A DNA stretch of 64,000 nucleotides from Planococcus citri (taxonomy: Eukaryota; Arthropoda; Insecta; Hemiptera; Pseudococcidae). This document shows, piece by piece, positions 21,568-32,439 of the stretch. The notes beneath the pieces were generated by a model. It made no database searches and was not told the origin of the DNA. It saw nothing but the letters and a program-made list of their open reading frames with translations. Location: NCBI RefSeq assembly GCF_950023065.1, contig NC_088679.1:3224001-3288000 (forward strand), in the 5' to 3' direction. Every line of letters begins with the position of its first letter. Position 1 is the stretch's first letter. The position numbers and the translations under genes are program-made.

Positions 21568-24500
21568 CTGCAAAAGAGAAAAAAATTGGTACCAATGAAG
21601 TATATAGGTACCTGAGCTATTAATTTCTAAATACTTGTAGATAGATGTGGGGATTGGTATTTTTAAATTGAAAAAATAGAGTTTTTTTTTCCAAAAATGG
21701 CCCTACTTTGGAGGGCGGGTGATTCCATGTCAATTGTCAATTCAACCAAAAAAAATGCGATTTTGAAAATCATGTCTTTTGATTTCGCTAAAATTTTTTT
21801 TACAATATCTACCCACCCAATAAGTAAGAAACCCACAATCAGTTTTCACAGTACGAACGGGTATTGTATTTTGAACTTTTTAAGCATTTTGAAATTTTCG
21901 AAATTTGAAAGTTGAACTTTCAAATTGAAAGTTCAAAATTCAAAATGGCGCTGTAAGTGGGAGCTACGTCATTTAAAATTCTGAAAAAATTTCCATAGAT
22001 GCACCGTTTGACGCTTTTTTGAAATATTCAAGTTTCGAGATGGGATCTCTTGGTGGAGGGGGAGCACCCTACCCCCAATTTTGGGCAAAACTTTCGAAAA
22101 AAATCTGGGGCATGTGATATATCGAATTGTATGTTTTTGGTTACGCTGAACACGAATACGACGTTATATTTCTGGTTGGACCCCATCCACGGCCCCCAGC
22201 ACCTCCCCAAATGGAGTGAAAGTTCAAAATATGGGTTTTTTCGTGCGACACATCAAATAGTACCTATGTTTTTGGTGACGCTGAATACGAATACGACGTC
22301 AGATTTTTGGTTGAACCACATCCACAGCCCCCAACAAATTTTTTGGACTTTAACCAATTGGGGGAGGTTCTGAGAGCCATAGGTGAGGTCAATTTGAAAA
22401 ACTAAGGCTATATTCGTGTTCAGCGATATCAAAAACATACTGTTTCATATGTCACATGATTGAAACCATTTTTTAAAGATTAACCCCCCTTGGGGAGGTG
22501 CAGGGGACCATGGATGGGTCCAATAAAAAATATGACGTCATATTTGTATTCAGGACGTGACCAAAAACATATTATTTGATGTGTCGCACGAAAAAAGCCC
22601 TGTTTTAAACTTTCACCCCATTTAGGGAGGTGCATGTTGATCGTGGATGGGGTCGAATCAAAAATATAACGCCATATTCGTGTTCAGCGTTACAAAAAAC
22701 ATACAATTCAATGTGTCACATGGTCCAGATTTTTTTTTCAAAAGTTTTGCCCAAAATTGGGGGTGGAGGTGCTCCCCTTCCATCAAGAGATCCCATCTCG
22801 AAACTTGAATATTTCAAAAAAGCATCAAAAGTTGCATCTATGGAAATTTTTTCAGAATTTTAAATGATTTATCCCACTTACAGTGTCATTTTGAAATTCA
22901 AACTTTCAATTTGAAAGTTGAAACTTTCGAATTTTGAAAATTTCAAAATGCTTAAAAATGTTCAGAATTTAATAACCTTTTGAACTGTGAAATCAGTTTT
23001 GATCAAAGTATTATAGATTTGGAGGAATGCGCTGCTGAAGTTGAGTACTTCGAGACAATGTGAAAACAATGGAAGCCCCCTGCCGAAATCGAAAGACATG
23101 ACTCAAAAACGTTAGTCGAATTGACATGGAATGACCTCTTGGGGAGGTGCTGAGGGCTGTGGATGAGTCCAACCAAAAATCTAACGTCATATTCGTGTTC
23201 AGCGTTACCAAAAACATACAATTCGATATATCACATGCCCCAGATTTTTTTTTTGAAAGTTTTGCTCAAAATTGGGGGTAGGGTGCTCCCCCTCCATCAA
23301 GAGATCTCATCTCGAAACTTAAATATTTCAAAAAAGCATCAAAAGGTGCATCTATGAAAATTTTTTCAGAATTTTAAATGGTACCTACATAATTTTTGAA
23401 AATTTTGAACCAACGAAAATCAACTTTTTGAATAAAATATGACTTTGTTTTACATGTTGAATTATTAATTTTTCACAGCTTTCGCCCTCGTTTCGCTCGG
23501 GCAGATTTAATTTATACTTACTACTCTAGTTTTCAAACATTTCCTAGAATGTAAAAAATTAACCCAAGAAATTTTAAAAACATAGGTATCTACTCCATTA
23601 TTAAAAAATTTCAATTAAGTACACTTAAATAATTACTTATTCAACATTTTTTTTTCTAACTTCCGTTTTTAAAAAATGGTTCGAACAATCTCTGGCAAAT
23701 TAGTTGGGAAGATGTTTGTGGAAGTATAGGGGGGTAAAGTTTTACTGAGAATAGGGGGGAACTCATCAAATGCTCAGGGGGATCACAGCACCCCTGGTAA
23801 AAACAGCATTTTTTTGTTGAAAAAATCAATTTTGATGACTGAGGTGTCCTTTTCGCATAATTCGATGCCTCTGAACACGAATTATCAAGTCAAAATTGAA
23901 ATTGCACTTCAGCTCATACCCCTCTCACCACCAGAACCCCCCTCAAAGGTTATCTACCCAAGGATTAAGAGTGATGAATCGATCCTCGGCTCGAATTTTG
24001 AATATAATCCAAATGGTATCTTAAGGAGCTAGACCAAAAAAAACATTTTTAAGCTCAAACATTTTTTGTCTTCCTATCCCCCTCCCTCTATTCAAGAAAA
24101 TCGCGATTTCTATGTTTAAAAATTCTATTCTTGCATTCTAGACAAAAAGCTCGACATCAGAAAACTTTGAATTGCCATAGCTCAGCACCTAAAAGGGCTT
24201 CAGCCGCTTCAGGTAAAAATTTTTCACCAAAAACTGTGTTTTAGTCCATATTATTTGCAGTGATTTTTTCAGATTCTTTTGAGTGATGAACCCTGGTCAA
24301 ATATTTTTAAAATCAGGGAGAAGACCAGTAAATCAGAATTTATTGGAAAAAGATCAATTTTGATGAACGAATTATTTTTTCTGAATTCATTTAGAGAGGT
24401 AAATATGAAGGGAGGGAGTCGAAAATTGTTGTGGGGATATCTCTTATGGATGTCTACAACATACATACTAAAAAAATGTACAAAATCGGTTCACATGGGG

Positions 24501-25083
24501 CTGAGAAAATAATTTTTATTGCAATTTCCAAAAATGGAGGGTCCTAAAAAACGGTGGGGGAGGGGGTGGGAGGGCTCTTAAACTTTCCCCACGAAAGTTT
24601 CTCGAAAGTATGTATTTTAGTAGATGCAAATATCAACCCTAAAGCTCTTGGGGGACAAATCGCCATTCTTATCCCCCTATGGTCTTGTATTGAAACCTAC
24701 GAAACCGTTTCAATACAGTTTCAATACCAAAGCAGTTTCAGTACAAAATATTTTCCCCTCCCCTCCTATGAATGGAAATTGACGATCATTTTTTACGTTT
24801 ATCCCTTGCTTTAGAGGTATACGTAGGTAAGTACCTACCTAAAAACTTACATTTTCTAAAATTCGCGACCTTATTTTCGTAACGGATAGAAAAAGGTGCA
24901 GTAGAACGATCGCCAAAAGAGAGAGAGAGAAAAAGAAAAAAATTCATAAAAATCAAGAAAAATTGTGTTACCATTACTTTGACGTAAAAGTACTTTTTTT
25001 TAAAATTTTTGATATCAAAAATGAAACACTAATTATCAACTATAAATACAAATACATTAAAATTCAATTCTATTAAGGCTTAC
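21568..25083 (-). other. Inferred 5' leader intron of gene B
   Basis: It is bounded by the same acceptor and donor (CACTGAG|GTAAGC, exon end at 25084) as the gene A leader intron but is about 0.9 kb longer. The filling is a fuller family C palindrome plus shared AT-rich sequence. A microsatellite-like GAGAGAGAG stretch is at 24919. ORFs inside are repeat-derived. Splicing is inferred. Confidence 0.5.
21690..24200. repeat. Family C palindromic repeat in the leader intron of gene B
   Basis: The left arm (about 21890-22250) carries CTTTCAAATTGAAAGTTC, AAATGGCGCTGTAAGTGGGA and CCCCCAATTTTGGGCAAAAC. The right arm (about 22630-23080 and again 23130-23400) carries the complements. The centre holds TGACGTCA-containing units and GCCCCCAGCACCTCCCC. 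The right arm appears duplicated. From 23790 to 24500 the sequence matches 17320-18130 upstream of gene A, confirming that both introns descend from one ancestral copy. Confidence 0.75.
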
Positions 25084-25667
25084 CTCAGTGTTACAAGCGT
25101 CTTCGGTGTAACATATAATTTCGAGATGTTTAATATTTAAATTTTTCAGTAAAAGAAGTTGAGATAATTTTGATTGAAAGTGATCAGAGGCACATTTTTA
25201 ATTAAAATATCAAATTGAGCGTACGTTCTATTTGATTTCATTCATGATTGAAGAATTATATACCTACCGCTTCATTTGTCATTTAACCATAAGCGTAACA
25301 AATGAAAAATTATGCTACAGTGGTGAAAGATTGCACCTCCCCCCCCCGGACGATCCTCGAGGACATTGGGAACAACCAATCAACTCTGATAGCTGAAATC
25401 TGAGCCACTTGAAGAATGTAGAGCATCTCACCCAAACCCCGGAACAAAATTTTGAGCTGTCAAGTTGATTTCTCGGTTTTTGGTGGTGGCGGTTTGAAAA
25501 GAATATTTTTTTCACGATTTGAAAATCTTAAATTTTTAACAAATTCCAAGATCGTCAATTTTTGCAACGAATTACTCATCACCACTTCCGAATCGATTGC
25601 TGCCATTTTCGGTTCGATCTATTTCCTCCAGCAGAAGTTGAACTTTCTCCTGCACAAATCAATCTGA
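25084..25667 (-). promoter_or_regulatory. Candidate leader exon and promoter of gene B, then unique sequence
   Basis: Positions 25084-25310 are the counterpart of 18211-18437. From about 25318 a family A-like sub-terminal box appears (GATTGCACCTCCCCCCCCC, then GATCCTCGAGGACATTGGG), marking the edge of the duplicated segment. From 25440 to 25667 I see only AT-rich sequence and no gene. The regulatory role is inferred from conservation between the two units. Confidence 0.35.
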
Positions 25668-27009
25668 CAAAGGAACCTCTTAATGAGGTGTCCGCCTCCG
25701 ATTTGAATGGGACCGCGATTTTTGGAAAAAGCATGTTCTAAAACCCCCAAATCCAAATTTTCAGCAGCCCAAGTTGATTTTTCGATTTTTGGCGAATTTT
25801 TGAAAATCCAAAATTTACTATTTTGGTGATTTATGCTTTTTTTAAAAAGTACGTACTTGAACAGTAAAAATGCTCAAAGTAAGTCCTTAAACTGATATTA
25901 ACCCCCAATTTCGCCATTTCCAGCCATTTGTGGAGCCTCCAGCGCTATTTTTCAATTTCTCCAGAATTTTCAACTTGCTCCAAAAGGCGTGAATATGAAG
26001 TTGGGCAGCTAAAAATCGAGTTGTGTGTTATACTCGACCTGTTTAACGAATTTATCCACATTTGAGCCGATTCTGGAGCGGAAACCTCAAGAGTGGTTTT
26101 TTGACCAGCTTTTTTTCAAAATAAAAATATCCAAAAACCAAAAATTCCTCGTTTGTGAGAAAATTTTTGAAATTTGCGCGAATCGTTGTATTTTGCCATT
26201 GATGAACCACACGAGAGCGAATTTCGCCATTTCCAGCCTTTCTTGGGCATCCCTTTAATTTTTGGATATTTTTATGTTGAAAAAAGCTGGTGAAAAACCC
26301 ACTCTTGAGGTATCTTTTCCAGAATCGGCTCAAATATGGATAAAGTCGTTAAACAGGTCGAGTATAACACACAACTCGATTTTTAGCTGCCCAACTTCAT
26401 ATTCACACCTTCTGGAGCAAATTGAAAATTCTGGAAAAATTGAAAAATCGCACTGGAGGCTCCAGAATGGCTGGAAATGGCGGAACTCGGCCTCAGGGGG
26501 TTTGTTGTGTTCGAAATACAGCGATTCGCGCAAATTTCGAAAATTTCCTCGGTATGAAAAAAGCTTGTCAAAAAACCACTCTTGAGGTGTCCGCTCCAGA
26601 ATCGGCTCAAATGTGGATAAATTCGTTAAACAGGTCGAATATAACACACAACTCGATTTTTAGCTGCCCAACTTCATATTCACGCCTTCTGGAGCAAATT
26701 CAAAATTCGGGAGAAATTGAAAAATAGCGCTGGAGGCTCCAGAATGGCTGGAAATGGCGAAACTTGGATTTGGCGGGTTAATATCAGTTTTAGAACTTAT
26801 TTTGAACATTTTTACTGATCAAGTACGTACTTTTTAAAAAAAAGCATAAATCACCAAAATAGTAAATTTTGGATTTTCAAAAATTCACCAAAAATCGAAA
26901 AATGAACTTGGGCAGCTGAAAATTTGGATTTGGGGGTTTTAGAACATGCTTTTTCCAAAAATCGCGGTCCCGTTCAAATCGGAGGCGGACACCTCAAGAG
27001 GTTCCCTTG
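25668..27009. mobile_element. Family B fold-back element, copy 2
   Basis: The left end is CAAAGGAACCTCTTAATGAG and the right end CACCTCAAGAGGTTCCCTTG, with TGA on both sides (25665-25667 and 27010-27012) as target duplication. The arms carry GGGACCGCGATTTTTGG, GTACGTACTTGA and the CTGGAGCCTCCAG palindrome. The interior has three inverted and direct copies of the TCGAGTATAACACACAACTCG segment. It has no coding gene. Confidence 0.9.
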
Positions 27010-27012
27010 TGA

Positions 27013-27187
27013 GTTTAATTCCAATCGAAGATTATCACGATGAAATAAGATGATTAATTATTAATTTCAATTACCTATCTATGTAATTTATCGCGCGTTA
27101 TTAACCCAAGCTCAACCCAATGGATACTGCGTGCTCGCTTATCGGTTTCGTATGTGATCAAAATATTTCTCAATTGAAAAGTTCCTT
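27013..27187. other. Short unique spacer
   Basis: AT-rich sequence without recognisable features between two repeat blocks. Confidence 0.3.
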
Positions 27188-28745
27188 TTTAGCCAAATTT
27201 TTGTTAAAAATGGGCTATTTGCGGTAGGCCAGTCATTTTATATTTATATAGAAGTTTCACCGAAACTTGAATTTTTACATTTTATGACCTGGAACCGGTT
27301 CTAATCGATCAAATAAAGTCAAACTTGGGGAATGGGGTTCTTTCAGGGACTAAAATTGACGTCTGCAGTTTGGAGGGTCAAAGTTGAAAATTACAGAGAG
27401 GTCATTTTTTTGGACAAGCATAACTTGGCGCCGAATTGATGAAAATAGTCCAAATTCATACCATTGGTGAGTAATGTCATTGTGAACGACATATTCAAAT
27501 TTCAGATTCCTAGGTCATCCCCACCTCATGTAAGGTGGAAAAACGTGATTTTGACCCTATTTTGACCCCTAATCACTATTAAAATTGTCCTAGGGAGCCC
27601 CAATGTCCAGAATACAATGGAATGGTGCCACTTGAGTGCCTTTTGCAGGGTTCAACTTTCCAACCCCATGTGACCCCTCTCCAAGGTCAAAACAGTGGAT
27701 TTTTGTGTGTTTTTTGACATTTAGCCAAACCTACAGCCCCTCCAAATTGACCTAGAGGGTCCAAATTTTCACAGTACATTGAGAGGATGTACCCGAAGTG
27801 CCTTTTGCAGGTTTCAACCTTCCAACCACATTTGACCCCTCTCCAGGGTCAAAAAAGTAGATTTTTTCGTCCATTTTACATGTTTTTTGAAAATGTCGAC
27901 TTTTAGCCAAGCCTACAGCCCTTCCAAATTGACCTAGAGAGTCCAAATTTTCACGGTACATTGGAAGGATGTACCCGAAGTGCTTTTTGCATGTTTTAAC
28001 CTTCCAACCCCATTTTAAAAGAAAGGTCATTTTTTTGGAGAGGCATAATATGACCCCAGATAAATGAAAAAGGTCCATAATCATACCATCGGTCAGTACC
28101 CCAATTGTGATAAACATATCCAAATTTCATCTTCCTAGGTCATCTCCACCCCGTTTAAGGTGGGAAAAACCACATTTGACCTCAATTTTTGACCCCCTCA
28201 CCGCTAAAATTTATCTAGAAGGTCCAAATTTTCAGCATACAATGGGAGGGTGCCCTTTAAGTGCTTTCTGCAAGATTCAACCTTTCAACTCCATTTGACC
28301 CTCCTCCAGGGTCAAAAAAGTGGATTTTTGCGTGTTTTTTGACATTTAGCCAAACCTACATCCCCTCCAAATTGACCTAAAGGGTCCAAATTTTCACAGT
28401 ACATTGGGAGGATGTACCCAAAGTGCCCTTTGCAGGTTTCAGCCTTCCAAACCCATTTGATCCTTCTCCAGGGTGAGAAAATGGGATTTTTCAGCTATTT
28501 TCAAGTTTTTTTTTCAACTTTTGGAACACCCTGTAGCCCGTTCAAATTGACCCAGAGGGTCAAAATTTTCACAGTACATTGGGATGATGTACCCCAAGTG
28601 CCTTTTGCAGGTTTCAGCCTTCCAAATCCATTTGACTTCCTTCCAGGGTAGAAAAAACTGGATTTTCAGCCGAATTTTTAGCCAAATTTTTGTAAAAAAA
28701 TGGGCTATTTGCGGTAGGCCAGTCATTTTATATTTATATAGAAGT
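27188..28745. repeat. Family D tandem block bounded by 68-bp direct repeats
   Basis: A segment of about 68 bp (AGCCAAATTTTTGT, then ATGGGCTATTTGCGGTAGGC, then CAGTCATTTTATATTTATAT) is present at 27188-27255 and again, nearly identical, at 28676-28745 in the same orientation. Between them, units containing CCAAATTTTCACAGTACATT, AAGTGCCTTTTGCAGGTTTC and TTGACCCCTCTCCAGGGTC recur six times (about 27600, 27750, 27930, 28205, 28370 and 28545), typically 150-180 bp apart. It could be a satellite block or a non-autonomous element with direct terminal repeats. No ORF has gene-like character. Confidence 0.8.
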
Positions 28746-29550
28746 CCTTGGAGTCAGTCGTCCTGTGCACATGCTAAAAGAAAACTTCATGTCTTAGGAA
28801 GAAAAACCCATACACGAAAGTGGCGTTGCAGCAAAGCTTTAAATACATAGGTAATGTTTAATAACAGTCATTGTGTCACCATTTAATTTGAATAATGTTT
28901 TCAATTGAAAAGCATATCCGTCGGCTTTGAAAAGCCTGCAATGTTTCTGGTACAAAAATTTGGCTCTTACGTAGCGGCAGACTGCTACGACTTTTTATAC
29001 TTTTCCCTTTAATCAAAGTATTTCCGCGCCATTTTCTCAGAACTCAATAAGGAAAATACGAATTTAAAACGATGGTTTTCAATTAGGTAACTGCCTATTT
29101 ATCGTGAGAGTGATAGTTTGCTTATCTGTATAAAAAATTTAATAACTTCCCTTAATTATGTAGGCTACATAGATACCATCAATATTTTCATATGTACTTG
29201 TCTTTGATTGCTCCCAAGCTTGGACGATGTATTATTTTCCGAGCTGTTGTCGACAATTGTTTTTCCATAGTTCTCAGAAAGAACATTTCTTGCATGTTGA
29301 TTAAAAAATTTTCGTAAATAACATTTTTGATAAATTTGGAAAAAACAAATTCGATTAGTAGATAGAAAATGTCAATTTAGCCGAAGTAATTTTTTTTTTA
29401 TTATAAAGTAAGTAGAGAAAATTATTTACGTTAGTTTATCCGCCAGCCTATTACGTCGTGTACTCTGATTCTCAATTGTTATTTTTTTACTCTTTTGTTC
29501 GTGTAGGTAGCTCCTTGAGTTCGTTAAAACTGTGTGGTTGCATCAACTGA
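28746..29550 (+). other. Upstream region of AAA-ATPase gene C
   Basis: No coding sequence was found. A TATA-like TGTATAAAAAATT lies near 29127-29140 on the + strand, about 420 bp before the ATG of gene C. An acceptor-like TTCGTGTAG|GTAGC is at about 29507. Either could belong to the 5' end of gene C, but neither can be confirmed. Confidence 0.3.
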
Positions 29551-30807
29551 ATGATCGACAAAAAAATAATGAAGATATTTACCATCTTTTCCCTACACCT
29601 GTATTTATTACCAGCTGTAATTTGGGCTGAAGATTTTCCTCCTGCTCAAAATTTATCATCTGGCACAACACTTTTCGCAAAGATAAGATCCGAAGGAATG
29701 GTTTACGTCGACAAAACTGCTTTCATTGAAAAAATACTGCAATTCAGCCAGCCACCCTTCATTTTACTCACCCGACCCCGCGGATTTGGTAAAACTACAT
29801 TTGTAGACACGTTATACGAGTTTTTTTCTGGAAATAAAGCTCTTTTCGATGACACGTACATCGCCAAACAAATACCCGGAAATTGGACGAAATATCCCAT
29901 TATCCGTTTGAATTTCAGTTTTATAAGGCCTATTAACAGTGATGCTGATATTGATCGGTATCGAGAGGACCTCGCAGATAGACTACGCTCCATAGGAAAA
30001 GAACACGGACTCGACCCTGCAAGTCGTCGTTACTCGTACATTGATTTACTCATCGAAGATCTGAAACGAAAATATGGACAACCTGTAATCGTCCTCATCG
30101 ACGAATACGATGAAATATTCAAAAAAGTCAACCCAAAAGATCCTAAATTATTTTCACAGTTTATGAAAGTTGCTATCGCATTCTTTCACATAGTGATATC
30201 GCAATCAGACAATCTTGAACTGGTATTCATTACCGGAATTTCTAGGCTATCCATGTCCGACGGGATCGACGGGATGAGATACGGCGTGCCTTATATGTGT
30301 ATCGAGGATATGACTTTCAACAAGAAGTTCTCTAGTGCGATGGGATTCACGTTGGATGAAATAAAATCGAATTATGGACCATCCTTGCAGCGTTGGGCCA
30401 CTCATGATGGAGTGAGTACCTCGACTGTAATTCAAAATCTTACCCATTGGTACGACGGGTATAGGTTCAGTTTGGAAGATAATGAAACCAGAGTGTTCAA
30501 TCCCATTTCTGTGATCAACACTTTTATGAACTTGAAAATCGATAAATATTGGGCAAAGAGTGTAAAAATAGATACAGAAATCGAAAGGACGATGAAAATG
30601 TCCGAAAAAAAGATGGATGAATTTTTCCATTGTAAGGTAAAAGCTAAAGATCTGGAAAGTTTGTACGATAATGAATTTAGTTTCGAGGTTCCACCGGCGA
30701 TTTTATTACACAATTACGGATATCTGACTATCCGAAAATATAATCAAAGCTCAGGTACCGTAATACTCTCGTACCCGAATGAGGAAATCAAAAGTTTAAT
30801 GACATAA
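29551..30807 (+). CDS. AAA-ATPase_like protein C, predicted secreted, nuclease domain missing (418 aa)
   Basis: The CDS is a single uninterrupted frame. A second Met at residue 7 (29569) gives a cleaner signal peptide, MKIFTIFSLHLYLLPAVIWA, and may be the real start. The motifs are closer to bacterial PF09820 proteins than in A or B: YVDKTAFIEKIL at 52-63, LTRPRGFGKT at 73-82 (P-loop), VIVLIDEYDEIF at 179-190 (Walker B with DE), ITGISRLS at 227-234, WYDGYRF with VFNPISVI further on, and LLHNYGYLTIRK near the end. The protein stops just where the DUF1703/PD-(D/E)XK domain would start, so it is an ATPase module alone, about 100-150 residues shorter than typical members. Orientation is opposite to A and B. 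A second copy of its tail follows at about 30985-31239. Confidence 0.83.
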   Translation: MIDKKIMKIFTIFSLHLYLLPAVIWAEDFPPAQNLSSGTTLFAKIRSEGMVYVDKTAFIEKILQFSQPPFILLTRPRGFGKTTFVDTLYEFFSGNKALFDDTYIAKQIPGNWTKYPIIRLNFSFIRPINSDADIDRYREDLADRLRSIGKEHGLDPASRRYSYIDLLIEDLKRKYGQPVIVLIDEYDEIFKKVNPKDPKLFSQFMKVAIAFFHIVISQSDNLELVFITGISRLSMSDGIDGMRYGVPYMCIEDMTFNKKFSSAMGFTLDEIKSNYGPSLQRWATHDGVSTSTVIQNLTHWYDGYRFSLEDNETRVFNPISVINTFMNLKIDKYWAKSVKIDTEIERTMKMSEKKMDEFFHCKVKAKDLESLYDNEFSFEVPPAILLHNYGYLTIRKYNQSSGTVILSYPNEEIKSLMT

Positions 30808-30984
30808 AACCACTAAACTCACCCTACAAACCAAGCTGTGTGATCATGGGATAAATATCAGTACCTATCTGAGCTACAGCTAGTAAGGATCTGATCGGAA
30901 CGGATCGCCAAACGAAATGTAGTCTCAACGGAATAACTATAGCTGGAAAATATCCCAAAAAAATGTAGACGAGTTCTATGTACT

Positions 30985-31239
30985 ATTAATACCTATAGTA
31001 TAAAATCTGAAGATACAACACGTTTGTACGATTATGAATTCATTTCTGAGATTCCACCAGCGATATTACTACACAACTTCGGTTATCTCACTATTAAAAA
31101 GTATGATGAAAAATCAGGTACCGTACTACTCTCCTACCCAAATACAGAAATCCAAAATTTAATCAAACAACAACTACAGAATCCACCCAATGAACCAACG
31201 TATGCTCATGAGACTTGTAAGCGCAGAGTAAGAATCTGA
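30985..31239 (+). pseudogene. Duplicated 3' tail of AAA-ATPase gene C
   Basis: It encodes LYDYEFISEIPPAILLHN, then FGYLTIKKYDEKSGT, closely resembling the C-terminus of gene C (LYDNEFSFEVPPAILLHN). It reads about 20 residues further (EIQNLIKQQLQ and on) before a stop. The non-coding sequence after each copy (aatctgatcggaa, then gccaaa) is also repeated, so this is a tandem duplication of the gene's 3' end. It has no start codon or P-loop and is probably a gene fragment. Confidence 0.7.
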
Positions 31240-32439
31240 TCGGAAATGATTGCCAAAAGAAGGGCGATTATGGACATATTAGCTGACTGGTCAAGTAGGT
31301 AAAACTCTCAGTACACTTCCACCAATTTTAAATACATGTTTTTTTCTTTTTTCAATTGTTATTGAAATTCGTATAGATATGTATCAATTTGTTCTTGGGG
31401 GGAAAAGTTCATAATATGCCCACCAAGAGGCGGCGAAAGAACACCTCCTCGCAGATGAAACATTGCTGTGAAACATCTACTTACTTACGACTTACGTACA
31501 TTTAAAAAAAATCTTTTGAATCCAGAAATGCTACAAAAAATATTGTACTGTAACAAAGTGACATTTTTTCCTCTCAAACACATACCTACCTACCATATCA
31601 ACGAATTCACAGCATAAGTTCGGATTCAAAATGTTTCTGAAATGCTCAATAAACAACTTTTGCAAAAATATTCAAATTCCTCGCAATATTTTAACATATC
31701 TTGATACGTTTCAGTACATCCAGAATATCATGACTCACTTTTCAGCTTAAAATTGTATAAAAATTCTCGAAGAAATTCTTCGAAACGATGGAAATTTTTC
31801 AACGAAGGATGACTGGTGGGAAATCCAGAGTAGAAGTGACTTCGAATTGGTCTGTAATCGCTCCCAGGGTTGGGAAAAACGGGTTCTCTCGATCGAACCG
31901 AACGAGTGACGCAGACGTTAATAAAATTGCCTACCTAGTTTGCCGTAAATACGAGTACATCTACATACATACAAGATTATGATGTGCATTTTAAAAAAAA
32001 AAATCTTTCGAATTTTGAGGCGAATTGCGTAGAAAATTCAGCCTCGGAGGCATTTCGGTTCGAAGTAATAATTCATTTCCGGTCTCAGATTCTTTCTAGA
32101 GCGCTTTCTTGTACCGAAAATCGCATATATTTGGGGGCTCGAAATTGATACCTATTACAAATTACAAGTATGTCTTTCAGAAATTGCATTTTTTTTCCTC
32201 GTCAGTCATCTCACTAATTTGGCGTTGCTGAGTACAACAATACATAATCTCATGGGTTGGTTGGAGACCCCTGGCAGATGCACCGAACATGACCCTCAAA
32301 ATTTTAACTTCCCCCCCACCCGAACAGAATCTTTCTCATACTGTTTTTAGTGTGCTACTGGTCTCGGTCAGAGATAAGTAGTCATTCAGACGAAGAGTAA
32401 CGATTATTTTTCATTCAATTTAGATTGAAATTGCGTCAG
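31240..32439. other. Unique AT-rich sequence, nothing recognised
   Basis: The stretch contains no convincing gene, RNA or repeat. The 64-codon ORF at 31788-31982 has no recognisable motif. Confidence 0.4.
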
